This document shows positions 5,708-7,744 of a stretch of DNA of 7,744 nucleotides, one piece after another; within the stretch, counting starts at the first letter, position 1; each line of letters opens with the position of its first letter. Made by a program: the position numbers and the translations under genes. Source of the stretch: an uncultured Eggerthellaceae bacterium (GTDB lineage Bacteria; Actinomycetota; Coriobacteriia; Coriobacteriales; Eggerthellaceae); assembly GCA_910585565.1 (NCBI GenBank), contig CAJUFC010000122.1:1-7744 (forward strand), written 5' to 3'. Under the pieces are notes generated by a model, which worked only from the letters and a program-made list of their open reading frames with translations, searched no databases and was not told where the DNA came from.

Positions 5708-6922
5708 GTGGGAGCCTGCATAATCGGTTGTGGAAAGGCAATGCCCGGGCTGAAGGTCGAAAACGCCGACCTCGAACATATCGTGCAAACGAGCGACGAG
5801 TGGATATCGACGCGCACCGGCATCAGCTCGCGCCGCATCGCCGTCGCCGAGACCATGCTTGACCTGGCGCTGGCCGCCTCGCGCGCCGCGCTCGGCATGC
5901 CCGCAGCGCCTGACGACAGCGTGTCCATCGAAAGCAGCGGCGAGGCGTTCGTCGACATCGACCCGGCCAGCATCGATCTGTTGGTCCTGACGACCATCTC
6001 GCCCGACGTGATCGTGCCTTGCAACGCAGCTGCCTTGAAGAAGCTGCTGGGCCTGGACAACGCCATTGCCTTCGACATGAACGCCGCATGCACGGGCTTT
6101 GTCTACGGAGCCACCGTGGCCGACGCCATGATGGCAGCATCGCACCTGAAAGGCGGCAGCGTCCCTGCGCGCAACGTCATTCGCCGCGCGCTGGTCGTCA
6201 GCGCTGAGCGGCTGACGCACGTGACCGACTGGCAAGATCGCAACACCTGCGTCCTCTTTGGTGACGGCGCGGGCGCTGCCGTCTTCGAGTGGAAGGACGA
6301 CGCACCCGGCATCATCTCGTCGTTCCTCAAGAACGACGATGACGACACCAATGCGCTCACCTGCAAGCAGTCCTATACCTCAGCATTCCCCTTCGACGAA
6401 AGCGGCGTCATCTACGATGCCGAGGCCAAGGCCGCGCATGACGCAGCGCACCCCGACGCGAGTGACGTCAGCTATGACTACATCAACGCGCTCGGGCTGT
6501 CGTGCGACCCGGCTGCCGCGCGCATCGATGCCCTGTTCGACATCGAGAACAAGTCAGCTCAGGGAGGCCCTGACCAGGTCATCTACATGAACGGGCAGAA
6601 GGTCTTCAAGTTCGCCGCCAAAGCCATGGAGGCCGCTGTGCGCAAGGTGGTCGAGGATGGGGGCATCACGATCGACCAGGTAAAGCTCATCGTGCCGCAT
6701 CAGGCAAACCTGCGCATCCTCGAGTTCGCAGCCAAGCGCCTAGGCGTCACGCTCGACAGCTTCCAGGTGTCCATCGCCGAGACGGGCAACTGCAGCTCCG
6801 CCTGCGTGCCCATGGCGCTCACCGACGCCCTCGTGTCGGGCCGCCTCGAGCCAGGCGACTATGCCGTGCTGGTAGCGTTCGGCGGCGGCCTCACCTCCGG
6901 CGCCATCTTGCTGCAGGTCTAG
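5708..6922 (+). CDS. fabH: Beta-ketoacyl-ACP synthase III (FabH-like), enlarged by insertions
   Basis: FabH condenses an acyl-CoA primer with malonyl-ACP to start fatty-acid synthesis. From GTG 5708 the protein is 404 residues, against roughly 310-335 for typical FabH. It opens with MGACIIGCGKAMP, matching the family N-terminus (M-x3-IIGxG), then SDEWISTRTGISSRRIA (residues 30-46). The catalytic triad is complete: Cys128 in MNAACTGF, His331 in VPHQANLRI and Asn361 in ETGNCSSA. FGDGAGAA (184-191) and GGGLTSGA near the end are also family signatures. Extra length sits in three places: about 66-84, about 149-159, and about 60 residues between GDGAGAAV and KVFKFA (193-298), the last including an acidic run (NDDDDTN). 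The gene stands alone, with its own promoter and a downstream hairpin, not in a fab cluster. A KAS III relative with another substrate (branched primer or secondary metabolism) is possible; plain FabH is likelier given the intact motifs. Confidence 0.9.
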   Translation: MGACIIGCGKAMPGLKVENADLEHIVQTSDEWISTRTGISSRRIAVAETMLDLALAASRAALGMPAAPDDSVSIESSGEAFVDIDPASIDLLVLTTISPDVIVPCNAAALKKLLGLDNAIAFDMNAACTGFVYGATVADAMMAASHLKGGSVPARNVIRRALVVSAERLTHVTDWQDRNTCVLFGDGAGAAVFEWKDDAPGIISSFLKNDDDDTNALTCKQSYTSAFPFDESGVIYDAEAKAAHDAAHPDASDVSYDYINALGLSCDPAAARIDALFDIENKSAQGGPDQVIYMNGQKVFKFAAKAMEAAVRKVVEDGGITIDQVKLIVPHQANLRILEFAAKRLGVTLDSFQVSIAETGNCSSACVPMALTDALVSGRLEPGDYAVLVAFGGGLTSGAILLQV

Positions 6923-7041
6923 CGCCTAGGCATACACGCCGGCCGCGCAGACGCGACGCAGGCCGCTCCTCCAACGCGGGGAACCACAAACGCCTGCGAC
7001 CCCGACGCACCATGCCGCAAGGCATCATGCCAGAAACCAAA

Positions 7042-7076
7042 AGCGCCCCCTGAGCATCCGCGGCTCAGGGGGCGCT
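7042..7076. terminator. Bidirectional intrinsic terminator between convergent genes
   Basis: AGCGCCCCCTGAGC (7042-7055) pairs perfectly with GCTCAGGGGGCGCT (7063-7076) around a seven-base loop, a 14-bp GC-rich stem. Towards the left (end of the symporter transcript) it is followed by TTTTGGTTTC; towards the right (end of the FabH-like transcript) by ACCTTTATA. It lies 40 bases past the symporter stop and 119 past the FabH-like stop, so it can serve both genes, best for the symporter. The remaining bases 6923-7041 hold only a small hairpin, ATGCC-GCAA-GGCAT at 7012-7025. Confidence 0.85.
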
Positions 7077-7116
7077 ACCTTTATAGAGAGCCTTCCCGGC
7101 GAGAGCAGCCTCTCCC

Positions 7117-7744
7117 CTAGTCCTCAATGGCTGCGACGGCCGTTTTCTCTACTTCGACGGCCTGCGCCTGAGCCAGCGCCTCAATCTCGGGATTCGTATC
7201 CATGTAGTGGTCGAACTCGTCCTTGATGGCATCAGAGGGCTCGGGCGTCACCAGGCTCACGATGACGATGGTCGCATACGAGATAATGAATGCCGGCAAG
7301 AGCTCGTAGATGCCAAACACGCCGCCCAAGGGAGCCAACAGGTTGTGCCAGATGAGCACTGCCGCCGTGCCTGCGAGCATGCCTGCCAAAGCACCCTGCT
7401 TGGTGGTGCGCTTCCAATAGAGGCAGCACAGCGTCAACGGGCCAAACGAGGCACCCAGGCCGGCCCACGCATAGCTCACGACCCCGAAGATGGACGAGTT
7501 CTCGTCCGAGGCAACAAGGATGCCGAACAGGAACACCACGATGAGCGTGATGCGCGCGACGATCATGACCTGGTTGTCGGTGGCGTCCTTCTTGATGACG
7601 CCACGGAAGATGTTCTCGGCCACCGACGAGCCCGCGATCAAGAGATACGACGATGAGCTAGACATGGAAGCTGCCAGGATGCCGGAAACAACGATGCCGC
7701 ACAAAAACGCCGGCAGCATCATCTGGGACAGCACGATGAAGATG
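7117..7744 (-). CDS. putP: Sodium/proline symporter PutP-type (SSS family), C-terminal part, cut by right edge
   Basis: Sodium-coupled symporter of the solute:sodium symporter family, an inner-membrane protein with a LeuT-like fold; PutP imports proline. The frame is open to the window end (…IFIVLSQMMLPAF), so this is the last 208 or so residues of a protein usually near 500. The segment GILAASMSSSSSYLLIAGSS corresponds to the family's 'LAAxMST' sodium-site helix, with Ser in place of the usual Thr. VSYAWAGLGASFGPLTLCC, then YWKRTTKQGALAGMLAG and YELLPAF follow in the PutP order. At least five hydrophobic membrane segments are visible. The C-terminus is an acidic, hydrophilic tail of about 45 residues, longer than I would expect for PutP and probably cytoplasmic. 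Other SSS substrates (pantothenate, sugars) are less likely, given the close match to PutP wording. It converges on the FabH-like gene and shares the terminator between them. Confidence 0.9.
   Translation of the reverse strand, partial: IFIVLSQMMLPAFLCGIVVSGILAASMSSSSSYLLIAGSSVAENIFRGVIKKDATDNQVMIVARITLIVVFLFGILVASDENSSIFGVVSYAWAGLGASFGPLTLCCLYWKRTTKQGALAGMLAGTAAVLIWHNLLAPLGGVFGIYELLPAFIISYATIVIVSLVTPEPSDAIKDEFDHYMDTNPEIEALAQAQAVEVEKTAVAAIED

Noticed and set aside
5531..6235. Minus-strand open frame of 234 residues
   Set aside because: Antisense to the FabH-like gene and crossing its promoter, with no recognisable domain or ribosome binding site.

Overview
This is a GC-rich bacterial window holding seven protein-coding genes, two of them cut by the window edges. 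I see no rRNA, tRNA, CRISPR array or intact insertion sequence. A BspA-like secreted leucine-rich-repeat protein, a UvrC with unusual cysteine positions and a GC-rich genome fit an Actinomycetota member, perhaps a host-associated Coriobacteriia. That placement is inference and would need a protein search to settle.

Layout. (1) Bases 1-1169, minus strand: the N-terminal part of a secreted LRR_5/BspA-like surface protein running off the left edge. (2) Bases 1170-1770: a gene-free stretch, more AT-rich from about 1580 on. It holds a REP-like palindromic unit, several hairpins, a candidate plus-strand promoter and a 95-bp element bounded by a perfect 14-bp inverted repeat. (3) Bases 1771-2389, minus strand: a type II toxin-antitoxin operon (Phd/YefM-type antitoxin, then RelE/ParE-type toxin, overlapping by 8 bp). 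An 18-bp operator-like palindrome sits just upstream of its -10 box, and a hairpin follows the toxin. (4) Bases 2567-5499, minus strand: a probable three-gene operon of a Sel1-like repeat protein, a small winged-helix-like protein and the excinuclease subunit UvrC. The last two are joined stop-to-start without a gap. (5) Bases 5658-6922, plus strand: a FabH-like beta-ketoacyl-ACP synthase III. It has its own promoter, an intact Cys-His-Asn triad and about 80-90 residues more than usual. (6) Bases 7042-7076: a strong hairpin between two convergent genes, likely a shared terminator. (7) Bases 7117-7744, minus strand: the C-terminal part of a PutP-type sodium/proline symporter running off the right edge.

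How the genes work together. Nucleotide excision repair (uvrC), fatty-acid chain initiation (fabH) and sodium-coupled solute uptake (putP) are housekeeping functions. The toxin-antitoxin pair and the neighbouring repeat-rich gap look like an accessory insert between the surface-protein gene and uvrC. I do not see a wholly new multi-gene system. The points most worth a second look are the enlarged FabH with its GTG start, the rearranged cysteines in UvrC, the 95-bp inverted-repeat element, and the possible structured RNA in the left-hand gap.
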